Assembly (NCBI GenBank): GCA_947487165.1
Contig: CANKWX010000006.1
Span: forward strand, 21,708 to 85,707
Source: Burkholderiales bacterium
Lineage (GTDB): Bacteria > Pseudomonadota > Gammaproteobacteria > Burkholderiales > Burkholderiaceae_E
DNA: 64,000 bases
Direction: 5' to 3'
Shown here in pieces: positions 1-9,250 of the stretch. The notes below the pieces were generated by a model. It was not told where the DNA came from, did not search any database, and worked only from the letters and a program-made list of their open reading frames with translations. The stretch's first letter is position 1. Each line of letters opens with the position of its first letter. The translations under genes were made by a program, and so were the position numbers.

Positions 1-196
1 GCCCGAGACGCCGGTGGTCTGCGTGCACGGTGCCTCGTGGCCCGACCAGAGCGTCGAGCGAACGACGCTTGGTGCACTGGCAGTCTCTGGTCTGACCGTT
101 GATGAGCGTCCGGTGGCAGTGCTGGTTGGTGCGGCGGTGGCAGAGCGCCTGCGCGATGCCGGATCAACCTGGCCTGATCTGCTTCGCTACGCCTGA
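1..196 (+). CDS. Probable uroporphyrinogen-III C-methyltransferase, C-terminal fragment
   Basis: The window opens inside a reading frame that ends with TGA at 194-196; the visible part is about 64 residues. It has the pattern of the C-terminus of SUMT/CobA/CysG-type methyltransferases: a strand starting TPVVCVHGAS, a PDQ-x-VERTTLGAL segment, and a hydrophobic VAVLVGAAVAERL strand. These enzymes methylate uroporphyrinogen III on the way to siroheme, the cofactor of sulfite reductase. The neighbouring convergent sulfate importer, only 6 bp away, fits a sulfur-assimilation context. The catalytic N-terminal part is outside the window, so the family call rests on a short stretch and on context. 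Confidence 0.55.
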   Translation, partial: PETPVVCVHGASWPDQSVERTTLGALAVSGLTVDERPVAVLVGAAVAERLRDAGSTWPDLLRYA

Positions 197-202
197 GGCG
201 CG

Positions 203-1261
203 TCAGGTCCTCGGCGACACATCGGACGGCGCGTCGGTGGCAGCGAACCGGGTGACGCGTCTCGGGCGCAAGTGCACACGCACGCCTGGCACCAGACCGA
301 GCCGATCGCGCAGCGCGGTGAAGCGCTCGCGCGGCAACTCGACGTCCACATCGCTGTTGTCTGACTCGCGCTTGAACTCGATGCGCGTGTTCGGACCGAC
401 CGTCAGCGTCTGACTGAGCGTGACCGCCCAGGTGTCGTCGCCGGCCTCGGCCAGGATCTCCAGCTCGTGCGGACGAACATAACTGACCTCGTTGGCGAGG
501 GTGCCGCCTGGCGGATGACCGAGTCGACCATGGAACAGGTTCACATCGCCAAGAAACTGCAGCACGAAGGGCGTGGCCGGATGATCGTAGACCTCGTCCG
601 GGCTGCCCTGCTGCTCGATGCGCCCCTGGTTCATGACCACCACCCGGTCGGCAACTTCCATCGCCTCGTCCTGGTCGTGGGTGACGAAGACGCTGGTCAC
701 ATGCACTTCGTCGTGCAGGCGGCGCAGCCAGCGGCGCAGCTCCTTGCGCACCTTGGCGTCCAGTGCGCCGAAGGGTTCGTCGAGCAGCAGCACCTTGGGC
801 TCGACCGCGAGCGCTCGGGCCAGCGCAATGCGCTGGCGCTGCCCGCCGGAAAGCTGGTGAGGGTAGCGATCGGCCAGCCAGTCGAGCTGCACCAGCTCGA
901 GCAACTGCATCACCCGGGACCTGATTTCCGCTTCGCCCGGGCGTGTGTGCCTGGGCCGCACGCGCAGCCCGAAGGCCACGTTCTCGAAGATCGACATATG
1001 GCCGAACAGGGCGTAGTGCTGGAACACGAAGCCAACCTTGCGGTCGCGCGCATCGGTATTCGTTGCATCCTCGCCGTGAAACAGCACGCTGCCGGAGTCT
1101 GCCACTTCGAGCCCGGCAATGATGCGCAACAGGGTGGTCTTGCCGCAGCCCGATGGCCCCAGCAATGCGACCAGTTCACCGGCCGGGATGTCCAGGTTGA
1201 GGTTGTCGCAGGCGACGGTCGCGCCGAAGCGGCGGTTGAGGTTTCTGACTTCAATGCTCAT
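203..1261 (-). CDS. cysA: Sulfate/thiosulfate ABC transporter ATP-binding protein
   Basis: The 352-residue ATPase powers the sulfate/thiosulfate importer from the cytoplasmic face. All the ABC motifs are visible: Walker [10 protein letters not shown] near residue 38, signature [15 protein letters not shown] near 135, Walker [12 protein letters not shown], and the H-loop [10 protein letters not shown]. The C-terminal part after about residue 235 is the regulatory beta domain typical of CysA (YVRPHELEI). The start at 1261 gives [14 protein letters not shown], and the ATG overlaps the cysW stop by 4 bp (ATGA), so the two are translationally coupled. It is the last gene of the sbp-cysT-cysW-cysA cluster. 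Length is normal for the family. Confidence 0.95.
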   Translation of the reverse strand: MSIEVRNLNRRFGATVACDNLNLDIPAGELVALLGPSGCGKTTLLRIIAGLEVADSGSVLFHGEDATNTDARDRKVGFVFQHYALFGHMSIFENVAFGLRVRPRHTRPGEAEIRSRVMQLLELVQLDWLADRYPHQLSGGQRQRIALARALAVEPKVLLLDEPFGALDAKVRKELRRWLRRLHDEVHVTSVFVTHDQDEAMEVADRVVVMNQGRIEQQGSPDEVYDHPATPFVLQFLGDVNLFHGRLGHPPGGTLANEVSYVRPHELEILAEAGDDTWAVTLSQTLTVGPNTRIEFKRESDNSDVDVELPRERFTALRDRLGLVPGVRVHLRPRRVTRFAATDAPSDVSPRT

Positions 1262-2175
1262 TCGCTTCTGTCTCCCATCTCGCGCTTCTGACCCTTTACA
1301 CGCTGCTCGATCAGATATTTCACGACCAGCGTCACCAACGCCAGCGCAGCGAGCAGCGAGGCCACCGCGAAGGCAGCGGCGAACTGGTATTCGTTGTAGA
1401 CGATTTCGATGTGCAGCGGCATGGTGTTGGTCTGGCCACGGATATGCCCGGACACCACGCTGACCGCACCGAACTCGCCCATCGCCCGGGCGTTGCACAG
1501 AATCACGCCGTAGAGCAGCGCCCATTTGATGTTGGGCAGCGTCACTCGCCAGAAGATCTGCCAGCCGCTTGCGCCGAGCACGCGCGCGGCTTCTTCCTGC
1601 TCGATACCCTGCGCCTGCATGAGCGGGATCAGCTCGCGGGCGATGAACGGGAAGGTGACAAAGACCGTGGCCAGCACAATGCCGGGTACCGCAAAGATGA
1701 CCTTCAGGTCGTGGTCGCGCAGCCACTCGCCGAACCAGCCCTGCAGACCAAACACCAGGACGAAGATCAGACCTGCAATCACCGGGCTGACCGAGAACGG
1801 CAGGTCGATCAGCGTGAGCAGCAGGCCCTTGCCGCGAAAGTCGAACTTGGTGATGGCCCAGGCTGCCGCCATGCCAAACACCAGATTCATCGGCACGCTG
1901 ATGATGGTGGCAATCAGCGTGAGCTTGATTGCCGACAGCGCATCCGGTTCGGTGATGGCCGCGAGGTAGACGTCGATGCCCTTTTTGAAGGCCTCGTAAA
2001 AGACCGTGGCCAGGGGCACGAAGAGGAACAGCGTCATGAAGGCAAGCGCCACACCGATCAATACAGCTTGCACCCACGCAGGCTCGGTGGTGGCCTGTCG
2101 CAAGGCTCGGGGTGCCACGCCCGACGTCGCAGATGCGACCGGCTCGGTGGAAAGGTGGGGCCTGGCGGTGTTCAC
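1258..2175 (-). CDS. cysW: Sulfate ABC transporter permease CysW
   Basis: A 305-residue inner-membrane permease with about six hydrophobic segments. It carries the EAA loop that contacts the ATPase ([25 protein letters not shown]). The N-terminus has a roughly 35-residue polar extension before the first membrane segment ([26 protein letters not shown]). It forms the channel heterodimer with CysT. ATGA overlaps at both ends (cysT upstream, cysA downstream) indicate one operon. The [24 protein letters not shown] stretch resembles other CysW proteins, which together with its position second among the permeases supports CysW rather than CysT. Confidence 0.93.
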   Translation of the reverse strand: MNTARPHLSTEPVASATSGVAPRALRQATTEPAWVQAVLIGVALAFMTLFLFVPLATVFYEAFKKGIDVYLAAITEPDALSAIKLTLIATIISVPMNLVFGMAAAWAITKFDFRGKGLLLTLIDLPFSVSPVIAGLIFVLVFGLQGWFGEWLRDHDLKVIFAVPGIVLATVFVTFPFIARELIPLMQAQGIEQEEAARVLGASGWQIFWRVTLPNIKWALLYGVILCNARAMGEFGAVSVVSGHIRGQTNTMPLHIEIVYNEYQFAAAFAVASLLAALALVTLVVKYLIEQRVKGQKREMGDRSE

Positions 2176-3008
2176 AGACCGCCCTGGCGTTTGCGTGCCC
2201 AGGCCTGCAGCAGGTTGATGGCCAGCAGCAGCACGAACGCTGCCACCAGCATCACCACCGCAATCGCGGTGGCGCCTGCGTAGTCGTATTGTTCGAGCTT
2301 GGTGATGATCAGCAGCGGCGTAATCTCGCTGACCATCGGCATGTTGCCGGCGATAAAGATCACCGAACCGTATTCGCCCAGCGCGCGCGCAAATGCGAGC
2401 GCGAAGCCGGTCAGCAGCGCCGGCATCAGGATCGGGAAGATCACCTTGGTGAAGGTCTGCCAGCGGCTCGCGCCCAAGGTGGCCGCGGCCTCTTCGAATT
2501 CACGGTTGATGTCTTCGAGCACCGGCTGCAGCGTGCGCACCACGAACGGCAAGCCGATGAAGACCAGCGCCACCCAGACCCCCACTGGGGTGTAACTGAC
2601 CTTGAAAGGCAGCCACTGCCCGATCAAGCCGTTTTGCGAATAGATCGCGGTCAGTGCGATGCCGGCGACCGCAGTCGGCAAGGCAAAGGGCAGATCGACC
2701 AGCGCGTCGATCAGGCGCTTGGCCGGGAAGCGGTAGCGCACCAGCACCCACGCGATGATGAGTCCGAAAAAGGCATTGAGCAGCGCCGCCAGAAACGAGG
2801 CGCCGAAGGTCAGGCGATAGGACGCCACCACCCGCGGGGTGGTGGTGGCATCGAGGAACTGCTGCCAGGTGAGCGTGAAGGTCTTGAGGAACGCCGCCGA
2901 CAGCGGAATCAGCACGATCAGGCTGGTGTAGAGCAGGGCGAAGCCGAGCGCCAGGTCGAAACCCGGCAGCACCGTGTGCCGCTTGAGCAGCGTGCGCGAG
3001 AGGATCAT
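2172..3008 (-). CDS. cysT: Sulfate ABC transporter permease CysT
   Basis: A 278-residue permease with six predicted membrane spans, starting [27 protein letters not shown]. The EAA loop ([30 protein letters not shown]) is intact, followed by [20 protein letters not shown], a typical CysT sequence. It pairs with CysW to make the membrane channel. The gene lies 34 bp downstream of sbp and overlaps cysW by 4 bp, so it belongs to the sulfate uptake operon. Confidence 0.94.
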   Translation of the reverse strand: MILSRTLLKRHTVLPGFDLALGFALLYTSLIVLIPLSAAFLKTFTLTWQQFLDATTTPRVVASYRLTFGASFLAALLNAFFGLIIAWVLVRYRFPAKRLIDALVDLPFALPTAVAGIALTAIYSQNGLIGQWLPFKVSYTPVGVWVALVFIGLPFVVRTLQPVLEDINREFEEAAATLGASRWQTFTKVIFPILMPALLTGFALAFARALGEYGSVIFIAGNMPMVSEITPLLIITKLEQYDYAGATAIAVVMLVAAFVLLLAINLLQAWARKRQGGL

Positions 3009-3042
3009 GTTCGTCGGGGCTGTGCCGCGCTCAGTGCCGGGC

Positions 3043-4059
3043 TCAGCGCGCCTTGGCCGCAGCGATCACCTGATCGTAGAGGCCGCCGTCGTTGAAGTGC
3101 TCTTTTTGCGCCTGGGTCCAGCCACCGAAGACCTCGTCGACGGTGAAGGTATTGACCTTCGGAAACGCCTTGGCATAACGGGTCAGCACCTTCTCGCTTC
3201 GCGGCCGCATGTTGTGCCGGGCGGCGATTTCCTGCCCGGCGTCAGTGTACAGGAACTGGAGGTAGGCCTCGGCCTGCTTGCGCGTGCCGCGTCTGTCCAC
3301 CACCTTGTCGACCACGCTCACCGGGTTCTCGGCCAGGATCGTACGGCTCGGGTAAATCACTTCAAAGCCGCCGCCGAATTCTTTCTCGATCAGCGGTGCT
3401 TCGCTCTCGAAGGTGACCAGCGCATCACCGAGATTACGCTGCGCAAAGGTCGTGGTCGCGCCGCGCCCGCCACCGTCGAGCACTGGCACATTGGCGAAGA
3501 TGCGCGTGACCAGCGCCCTGGCCGCCTCGGGGCTGAGCCCGCCCTTGATGCCGGCGCCCCAGGCGGCGAGGTAGGTGTAGCGACCGTTACCCGAGGTCTT
3601 GGGATTCGGGATGATCACACCGATGCCCGGGCGACCGAGGTCGCTCCAGTCGCGGATGTTTTTCGGGTTGCCCTTGCGCACCAGGATCACCGACACCGAG
3701 GTGGTCGGCGCGCTGTTGTTCGGCAGCCGCTTGGCCCAGTCCTGCGGAACAAGCTTGCCACGCTCGAACAGGATGTCGATGTCATTGGCCTGATTCATCG
3801 TGATGACGTCGGCCTCCAGCCCGTCCGCAACGCTGCGCGCCTGGCGACTCGACCCACCGTGGCTCTGGTTCAGGGTGAGGTCATCGCCTGTGGTCTTCTT
3901 CCAGTGCGCGGCAAAGACGGTGTTGAAGTCCTTGTAAAACTCGCGCGAGACGTCATAGCTGACGTTCAGCAGGGTGATGTCCCTGGCGTGGGCCGTGCCG
4001 GCGACGAGCGCCAGGGCGCCCAGCGCGAGAAGGCGGCGAATGAGCAAGAAGCGGGTCAT
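3043..4059 (-). CDS. sbp: Periplasmic sulfate-binding protein
   Basis: A 338-residue solute-binding protein that captures sulfate (possibly thiosulfate) in the periplasm and delivers it to CysTW. The N-terminus is a clear Sec signal peptide (hydrophobic LLALGALALVAGTAHA, cleavage likely after AHA). The mature part starts with RDITLLNVSYDVSREFYKDFN, the family opening, and later shows VRKGNPKNIRDWSDL and NPKTSGNGRYTYLAAWG, conserved in Sbp/CysP proteins. It is first in the sbp-cysTWA cluster. Sbp and CysP cannot be told apart safely by eye. Expression of such clusters is usually CysB-dependent, but I could not identify a CysB site. Confidence 0.92.
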   Translation of the reverse strand: MTRFLLIRRLLALGALALVAGTAHARDITLLNVSYDVSREFYKDFNTVFAAHWKKTTGDDLTLNQSHGGSSRQARSVADGLEADVITMNQANDIDILFERGKLVPQDWAKRLPNNSAPTTSVSVILVRKGNPKNIRDWSDLGRPGIGVIIPNPKTSGNGRYTYLAAWGAGIKGGLSPEAARALVTRIFANVPVLDGGGRGATTTFAQRNLGDALVTFESEAPLIEKEFGGGFEVIYPSRTILAENPVSVVDKVVDRRGTRKQAEAYLQFLYTDAGQEIAARHNMRPRSEKVLTRYAKAFPKVNTFTVDEVFGGWTQAQKEHFNDGGLYDQVIAAAKAR

Positions 4060-4377
4060 GGTCAGAGTCCTCGGCAGTTTGAAACCTCAATGCCGGGATA
4101 GTAGGCAGGCCTGTCGGGCGGGCGAACGATTGAAAACGCCCTTGCTTATGCAGATTCGCGGACTTACTTGTGCGGAATCATCAATGCCGCGAGAGGCTGC
4201 CCGGGATCGATGGTCGGGCCGACCGTGCCTTGCGCCTGCGATATTGCTTTCGCTGCACCCCTTTTTCGCACCGGCCGCCAGCCTGCCTTGCCTCGGTCTA
4301 CAATGGTTCCTTGCCTTCAATCCTCAGATGCAAAGTCTGATGAGCCTTTGAAGCTTTCTCGTTGACCCGGGCTGTCT
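4060..4377. promoter_or_regulatory. Divergent intergenic region between sbp and the hfq-like gene
   Basis: This 318-bp region separates two divergent genes and must hold both promoters. The only hexamer I can point to is TACAAT at 4299-4304, a good -10 for the rightward hfq-like gene. No convincing -35 lies 16-18 bp upstream of it. I see no recognisable riboswitch or CysB operator and no credible small ORF. Confidence 0.35.
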
Positions 4378-4833
4378 TTGAAGAAACCCCCCTCAGATCC
4401 CAAGAGTCGCCAGTTTCTCGAGCTCAACCGATACCGGCGCGAGCGCGTGATGCTGCACATCTATCTGCTCAGCGGAACCCGTTTCACAGGACGTCTGCGT
4501 TCATTTGACGTGCACACCCTGCTGATCGAGACACAGCAGGGCGATATGGTCATCTATGCCCATGCGATCAGCACAATCGAGCCGGCGCTCAATGTCCGCG
4601 GGCGGCGTGCGCCGGGTGCTGCCGCACCGGCTCGTCGCTTTGATATCGGCGGCGCACCGCGCCGCATGCCGTTTTCAAACGCCAACCAGTTGCCGGCCGA
4701 GGGCTCGACGCAATTCGAAGGCATGCCCGATACCGATCCGGATGTCGAATTTCCGCCGACTGCGCCGCCCACACGCAGCCCTGCCCCGACGGTGACCATC
4801 GTGCGCCGGCGCTCGAGGCTTGTTCAGAAGTAG
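4378..4833 (+). CDS. Hfq-like RNA chaperone with long C-terminal extension
   Basis: A 151-residue protein. Residues about 10-70 are an Hfq/Sm fold: RRERV, IYLLSGTRFTGRLRSFD and YAHAIST align with E. coli Hfq RRERV, IYLVNGIKLQGQIESFD and YKHAIST. Hfq binds small RNAs and mRNAs as a hexamer. Rim arginines (RR) and the FD pair are kept. The proximal-face positions Q41, F42 and K56 of E. coli appear as V, H and A, and one residue is inserted before YAHAIST. The last 80 residues are low-complexity, rich in Pro, Ala and Arg. The start is TTG 4378, since an in-frame stop lies at 4363-4365; only CTG 4372 is an alternative, and no good ribosome-binding site is seen. It resembles the longer second Hfq (Hfq2) known from Burkholderia rather than the housekeeping copy. 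Confidence 0.8.
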   Translation: MKKPPSDPKSRQFLELNRYRRERVMLHIYLLSGTRFTGRLRSFDVHTLLIETQQGDMVIYAHAISTIEPALNVRGRRAPGAAAPARRFDIGGAPRRMPFSNANQLPAEGSTQFEGMPDTDPDVEFPPTAPPTRSPAPTVTIVRRRSRLVQK

Positions 4834-4841
4834 ATCGCAAG

Positions 4842-4859
4842 CTGACTCGGCTGAGTCAG
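4842..4859. terminator. Short hairpin between convergent genes
   Basis: CTGACTC and GAGTCAG form a perfect 7-bp stem with a GGCT loop just after the hfq-like stop codon and before the convergent exporter gene. There is no T-run, so terminator function is only suggested. Confidence 0.3.
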
Positions 4860-4905
4860 GCAAAGGCTTGGCTGCCACGCCGATGTGAGGCGGCGCAGGC
4901 TCGGT

Positions 4906-6387
4906 TCAGGGCTTGAGTCGGCTGACTGCCGGGATGAGCAATGCGATCGCGCCCGCCATGCCGCAGGCACTCGCCGCCACCGTGAACGCCATGGTGAAGG
5001 CCGCCCCAAGCGCCGTCCGGTCGGCGGTCAGGATCGAGCTGGCATTGCCGACCGCAGCCAGAATGAGCGAGGTGAGCACCGCGATGCCGATGACGCCGCC
5101 AAATGATCGAAAGAGCGACACCGTAGCGGTGGCCACGCCAACCATGGCCGGACCGACCGCCATTTGCGCGGCGACCGTCAGGACTGGCAGGGTGAACCCC
5201 ACACCCAGGCCGAGCGGGATCATCAGCATCGCCAGGCCGACTCCCGCTTTCGGCGAGATGAAGGCAATGCCAAGCAGCGCCAGACACGACAACAGGCAAC
5301 CTCCAGCGGCAATCCAGCCAATCTGGGGCACTTTGAGCATCACGCGGCCCGAGGTGAAGGCGCCTGCGGGAACTGCCAGCGTGAGGGCGATCAGGCGCAC
5401 TGCAACCTGATCGGCCCGGGCCTCGCCCACGGTCTGCATCGACAAGGGCAGCAGCACCGTGCATCCGACCAGCACAAAAAAGGTGAGCGCGGTGACCAGG
5501 CAGCAGGCCATGACTGTGCGGTTGCGAAACAGTGCCAACGGCAGGATGGGTTCGGCCGCATCGGACTCGCGCCAGCCCCACAGCCCGAGCAGCGCCACGC
5601 CAAGCGCAATCAGACTCAGGGTCGAGGTGCCGAACCAGCCCGCGCCCTGGCCGATGCGGGTGAGCGCAATCAGGATGACCGCGATACCGGCTGCCAGCAG
5701 CGCTGCACCCAGCCAGTCGATGCGGGCCTCGCGTCGCGACTCGCCGGCGGCCGGCAACACCCGCATGACCATGAAGATCGCAAAGGCCGCGAGCGGCAGA
5801 TTCACCAGGAAGATCGAGCGCCAGCCAAGGTGCTCGGTCAGATAGCCGCCGAGCAGGGGGGCGGCCAGGGCCGAGGACGCAAACACGCCCGAGAAATAGC
5901 CCTGGTATCGGCCGCGAGCCGGTCCCGAGACGAAATCGGCGATTGCTGTCTGAGAAAGCGCAAACAGCGCGCCGCTGCCCAAACCCTGCAGCACCCGTGA
6001 GGCGATCAGCATCGGCATCGACACCGACACCGTGCACATCAGCGAGCCGACGATGGCGGTCGACATCGCAATCAGCAACATGCGGCGTCGGCCGTGCAGA
6101 TCCGACAACTTGCCGTAGACCGGCGTGGCGATCGTGCCGGCCACCAGATAGCCGGCCATCACCCAGGCGATCAGCGACAGGTCGTTGAGCTCGCGGCCGA
6201 TGGTGAGTAGCGCAATCGGCACCATCGACTGGTCGATCGCCCCGAGAAACGTGGCCGGCAAGAGCCCGAGCACCACCCGTTTGATCTGCTCGGGCGTGCG
6301 TTCGGGCGGGCTGTGTGGCTCGGTCTGAATGACGCTGGCTGATGGGCTTGCGGGTGCGTCGCTCGAACCGTGCGCCTCAGGCGCCAA
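4906..6387 (-). CDS. MFS exporter, DHA2 (14-TM, EmrB/QacA) type
   Basis: About 493 residues with roughly 14 hydrophobic segments, a proton-driven multidrug-type efflux pump of the inner membrane. Seen in the sequence: TM1 LGLLPATFLGAIDQSMVPIALLTI, motif A in the 2-3 loop (GKLSDLHGRRRML), and SRVLQGLGSGALFALSQTAIAD with a motif-C-like GGYLTEHLGWRSIFLVNLP, which are DHA2 hallmarks. The frame stays open far into the upstream SDR gene. The best start is TTG 6387, overlapping the SDR 3' end by 11 bp; no ATG or GTG lies between it and TM1. This makes it translationally coupled to the SDR. The substrate is unknown. Confidence 0.85.
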   Translation of the reverse strand: MAPEAHGSSDAPASPSASVIQTEPHSPPERTPEQIKRVVLGLLPATFLGAIDQSMVPIALLTIGRELNDLSLIAWVMAGYLVAGTIATPVYGKLSDLHGRRRMLLIAMSTAIVGSLMCTVSVSMPMLIASRVLQGLGSGALFALSQTAIADFVSGPARGRYQGYFSGVFASSALAAPLLGGYLTEHLGWRSIFLVNLPLAAFAIFMVMRVLPAAGESRREARIDWLGAALLAAGIAVILIALTRIGQGAGWFGTSTLSLIALGVALLGLWGWRESDAAEPILPLALFRNRTVMACCLVTALTFFVLVGCTVLLPLSMQTVGEARADQVAVRLIALTLAVPAGAFTSGRVMLKVPQIGWIAAGGCLLSCLALLGIAFISPKAGVGLAMLMIPLGLGVGFTLPVLTVAAQMAVGPAMVGVATATVSLFRSFGGVIGIAVLTSLILAAVGNASSILTADRTALGAAFTMAFTVAASACGMAGAIALLIPAVSRLKP

Positions 6388-7138
6388 GCAGCTGGCCGCC
6401 GTCGACTGCGATTGTCTGGCCGGTGACCCAGCGGGCCTGATCCGAGGCCAGGAAGAGCACCAGATCAGCGACTTCGTCGACCGTGCCCAGGCGCCCGAAG
6501 GGAATGCTGGCCAGGATGCGCCCATAGAGCGCCGGGTCGCTGGCCTTGCGCTGCTCCCAGGTGCCGCCGGGGAATTCGATCGAGCCGGGCGCCACGCAAT
6601 TCACGCGGATGCCTTTGCGGGCGAGCATCGCAGCCTGGCTGCCGGTGTAGTGCGAGACCGCTGCCTTGGCCGCGCCATAGGCCGGGGTGCGGGCCGACGG
6701 ACGCAGCGCCGAGATCGACGAGATGTTGACGATGCTGGCCGATGCGCCCTTCTCCAGCCAGGGCAGGGCCGCGCGACTGGCGCGCACCACTGCCTGCACA
6801 TCAACGCCCAGGCTGGCTTCCCAGCCCTCTTCGGTATCGCCCAGACCGAAGGCCGAGGAGTTGTTCACCAGGACATCGATGCCGCCGAGCGCTTTGGCAG
6901 CCGATTCGACCCAGTTCACGATCGCCTTGGCGTCGCCCAGATCGCAGACCGATGCATGGGCGGTGACGCCGTGAGCGGCAAGCTCGCCGCGGGTGGCCTC
7001 AAGGGTGTCGGCGCCGCGCGCGCAGATCGAGACTGAGGCGCCGGCTTTGGCAAAGCCGGCTGCAATCGCGCGGCCGATGCCGCGGCTGCCGCCTGCGACC
7101 AGCACGCGGCGGCCGGCGAAGTTGAAGGTCTGGCTCAT
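6377..7138 (-). CDS. SDR-family oxidoreductase
   Basis: A 253-residue classical short-chain dehydrogenase/reductase. The cofactor motif is GGSRGIG at residues 17-23, the NNAG motif is varied to NNSS, the catalytic Ser lies in NISSISA and the Tyr-Lys pair in YGAAK. The C-terminus (VTGQTIAVDGG) is typical. It probably reduces or oxidises a small carbonyl or alcohol with NAD(P). It sits 41 bp downstream of gcdH, which suggests an acyl-CoA or aromatic degradation context, but the substrate cannot be read from the sequence. Confidence 0.88.
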   Translation of the reverse strand: MSQTFNFAGRRVLVAGGSRGIGRAIAAGFAKAGASVSICARGADTLEATRGELAAHGVTAHASVCDLGDAKAIVNWVESAAKALGGIDVLVNNSSAFGLGDTEEGWEASLGVDVQAVVRASRAALPWLEKGASASIVNISSISALRPSARTPAYGAAKAAVSHYTGSQAAMLARKGIRVNCVAPGSIEFPGGTWEQRKASDPALYGRILASIPFGRLGTVDEVADLVLFLASDQARWVTGQTIAVDGGQLLGA

Positions 7139-7179
7139 GTCGTTGTCTCCCTGATTCTTGTTATCGAGAAAAATACTTT

Positions 7180-8394
7180 TTAGCTGAAGGCCTGAATGCC
7201 GGTCTGGGCACGGCCCAGGATCAGTGCATGAACGTCGTGCGTGCCTTCGTAGGTATTGACCACCTCGAGGTTGACCAGGTGACGCGCCACACCGAATTCA
7301 TCGGAGATGCCATTGCCGCCCATCATGTCGCGTGCAAGCCGTGCGATATCGAGGGCCTTGCCGCAGGAGTTGCGCTTCATGATCGAGGTGATCTCGACCG
7401 AGGCACTGCCTTCGTCCTTCATGCGCCCAAGGCGCAGGCAGCCCTGCAGTCCGAGGGTGATCTCGGTCTGCATGTCGGCGAGTTTTTTCTGGATCAGCTG
7501 ATTGGCGGCAAGTGGCCGGCCGAACTGCTTGCGATCGAGCACATATTGACGCGAGCGGAACCAGCAGTCTTCGGCCGCACCCAGCGCACCCCAGGCAATG
7601 CCGTAGCGCGCGCTGTTCAGGCAGGTGAACGGGCCTTTGAGGCCTTCGACGCCGGGCATCAGCTGGTCATCAGAGGCGAACACGCCGTCCATCACGATCT
7701 CGCCGGTGATCGAGGCGCGCAGTCCGACCTTGCCCTGGATCTTGGGCGCCGACAGGCCCTGCATGCCCTTTTCGAGGATGAAGCCCTTGATGCGGCCATC
7801 AAAATCCCCGCCCTGGCATTTGGCCCAGACCACGAAGACATCGGCGATCGGGCTGTTGGAGATCCACATCTTGGCGCCGCTCAGCAGCCAGCCGCCATCG
7901 ACCCGCTTGGCGCGGGTTTCCATGCTGCCCGGGTCGGAGCCGTGATTCGGCTCGGTCAGGCCGAAGCAGCCGATCCATTCGCCGGTGGCCAGCTTGGGCA
8001 GGTACTTTCGCCGCTGCGCCTCGGTGCCGAATTCGTAGATCGGCAGCATCACCAGCGAGCTTTGCACGCTCATCATCGAGCGATAGCCCGAATCGATGCG
8101 CTCGACTTCGCGGGCGATCAGGCCATACGCGACATAATTGAGGCCGGGGCCGCCGTATTCGGTCGGAATGGTGGGGCCGAGCAGGCCGAGCTCACCCATC
8201 TCGCGAAAGATTCCGATATCGGTCTTTTCATGGCGAAACGCCTCGACCACGCGGGGGGCGAGCTTGTCCTGGCAGTAGGCGGCTGCGGCGTCGCGGATCA
8301 TGCGCTCGTCTTCGGTCAGTTGGGCCTCGAGCAGCAGGGGGTCATCCCACTTGAAGACGGCTTTCAGGCTATGGGCGTTTTCGGGTGCGTTCAT
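7180..8394 (-). CDS. gcdH: Glutaryl-CoA dehydrogenase
   Basis: A 404-residue FAD enzyme of the acyl-CoA dehydrogenase family that oxidises and decarboxylates glutaryl-CoA to crotonyl-CoA in lysine, tryptophan and benzoyl-CoA-type catabolism. Diagnostic stretches are [20 protein letters not shown] (FAD/substrate region), [29 protein letters not shown], and the C-terminal catalytic glutamate in [20 protein letters not shown], which is the glutaryl-CoA dehydrogenase version. Length is normal. It leads a minus-strand group with the SDR and the DHA2 exporter. Confidence 0.93.
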   Translation of the reverse strand: MNAPENAHSLKAVFKWDDPLLLEAQLTEDERMIRDAAAAYCQDKLAPRVVEAFRHEKTDIGIFREMGELGLLGPTIPTEYGGPGLNYVAYGLIAREVERIDSGYRSMMSVQSSLVMLPIYEFGTEAQRRKYLPKLATGEWIGCFGLTEPNHGSDPGSMETRAKRVDGGWLLSGAKMWISNSPIADVFVVWAKCQGGDFDGRIKGFILEKGMQGLSAPKIQGKVGLRASITGEIVMDGVFASDDQLMPGVEGLKGPFTCLNSARYGIAWGALGAAEDCWFRSRQYVLDRKQFGRPLAANQLIQKKLADMQTEITLGLQGCLRLGRMKDEGSASVEITSIMKRNSCGKALDIARLARDMMGGNGISDEFGVARHLVNLEVVNTYEGTHDVHALILGRAQTGIQAFS

Positions 8395-8564
8395 CGTTCG
8401 TCCTCGGAAATTGGGAGTGCACAGGCCGGGCAGTCAGCGGCGCAGTCAGGGGCAAGACTGCAATTCTAGTCTGCCGTGCCCTCGGAGTGCTTGCCGACCC
8501 GCGCCGGCCGGCTTGTCAACCGCGACTTGTGCAGTAACATCGATCGGCCGAAACCACATTGAAG

Positions 8565-9119
8565 ATGCCAATGACCATCGAAACCGCAACGCTCGGAGGC
8601 GGTTGCTTCTGGTGCCTCGAAGCCGTCTACCTCGACCTGGAGGGTGTGACCGGGGTCGAATCAGGTTATGCCGGTGGCCAAATCCGCCATCCGAGCTATG
8701 AGCAGATCTGCGAGGGCAATACCGGTCACGCCGAGGTCGTAAAAGTCGACTTTGATACCGATCGCATCAGCTATCGGGACATCCTGCAGATCTTTTTTGC
8801 GATCCACGATCCGACCACCCTCAACCGTCAGGGCAATGATGTCGGCACGCAATACCGCTCGGTGATCTTTACCCATTCCGACGTTCAACAGGCCACGGCA
8901 CAGGCGCTAATCGACGAGCTCGAACGTCAGCGGGTTTTTGATGATCCGATCGTCACCGAGGTCATGGCGGTGCCCGAGTATTTCCCTGGCGAGGCCTATC
9001 ACCAGCGGTATTTCGCCCGCAATCCCTACCAGGGCTACTGCATGATGGTGGTGGCGCCCAAGGTGGCGAAGTTTCGCAAGCAGTTCGCAAATCGTCTGGT
9101 CAAGGCCGCGTCGCGCTGA
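8565..9119 (+). CDS. msrA: Peptide methionine sulfoxide reductase A
   Basis: About 184 residues. MsrA reduces methionine-S-sulfoxide in proteins after oxidative damage. The catalytic GCFWCLEAVY motif lies near residue 15, and the family segments GVESGYAGG, YRDILQIFFAIHDPT, QGNDVGTQYRS and FPGEAYHQRYFARNPYQGYC follow. The frame extends to TTG 8559, but ATG 8565 or ATG 8571 (MTIETATLGGG) are better starts; neither has a strong ribosome-binding site. It stands alone, divergent from gcdH with about 170 bp between. The last residues give one further Cys in YQGYC, which could be a recycling cysteine. Confidence 0.95.
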   Translation: MPMTIETATLGGGCFWCLEAVYLDLEGVTGVESGYAGGQIRHPSYEQICEGNTGHAEVVKVDFDTDRISYRDILQIFFAIHDPTTLNRQGNDVGTQYRSVIFTHSDVQQATAQALIDELERQRVFDDPIVTEVMAVPEYFPGEAYHQRYFARNPYQGYCMMVVAPKVAKFRKQFANRLVKAASR

Positions 9120-9250
9120 GCTTGGTTCAGATTCGATTTGGCGAAAACGGAAGCCCGGTCACACGAGAGAAATCGTTTTTTTTCCTCGAGTAGGGTAAGG
9201 TTCGCGCCGCCGGCTCGTTGAGGCCGGCTCATTTTCTGGAGGCTTTCGTG

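Noticed and set aside
203..2077. 624-residue minus-strand frame covering both cysA and part of cysW
   Set aside because: Only its 3' part is CysA. The first 270 residues are an out-of-frame reading of cysW with low-complexity, Arg/His-rich composition.
7228..8469. 413-residue plus-strand frame opposite gcdH, and similar long antisense frames over leuS, proA, murJ and rpsA
   Set aside because: GC-rich codon bias leaves long open antisense frames. The translations are rich in Ala, Arg, His and Gln without any domain, and the sense genes are certain.
9165..9185. T-run after msrA as an intrinsic terminator
   Set aside because: The T-run at about 9173-9183 is not preceded by a GC-rich stem; only a 4-bp CGAG/CTCG pairing with a long loop is possible.
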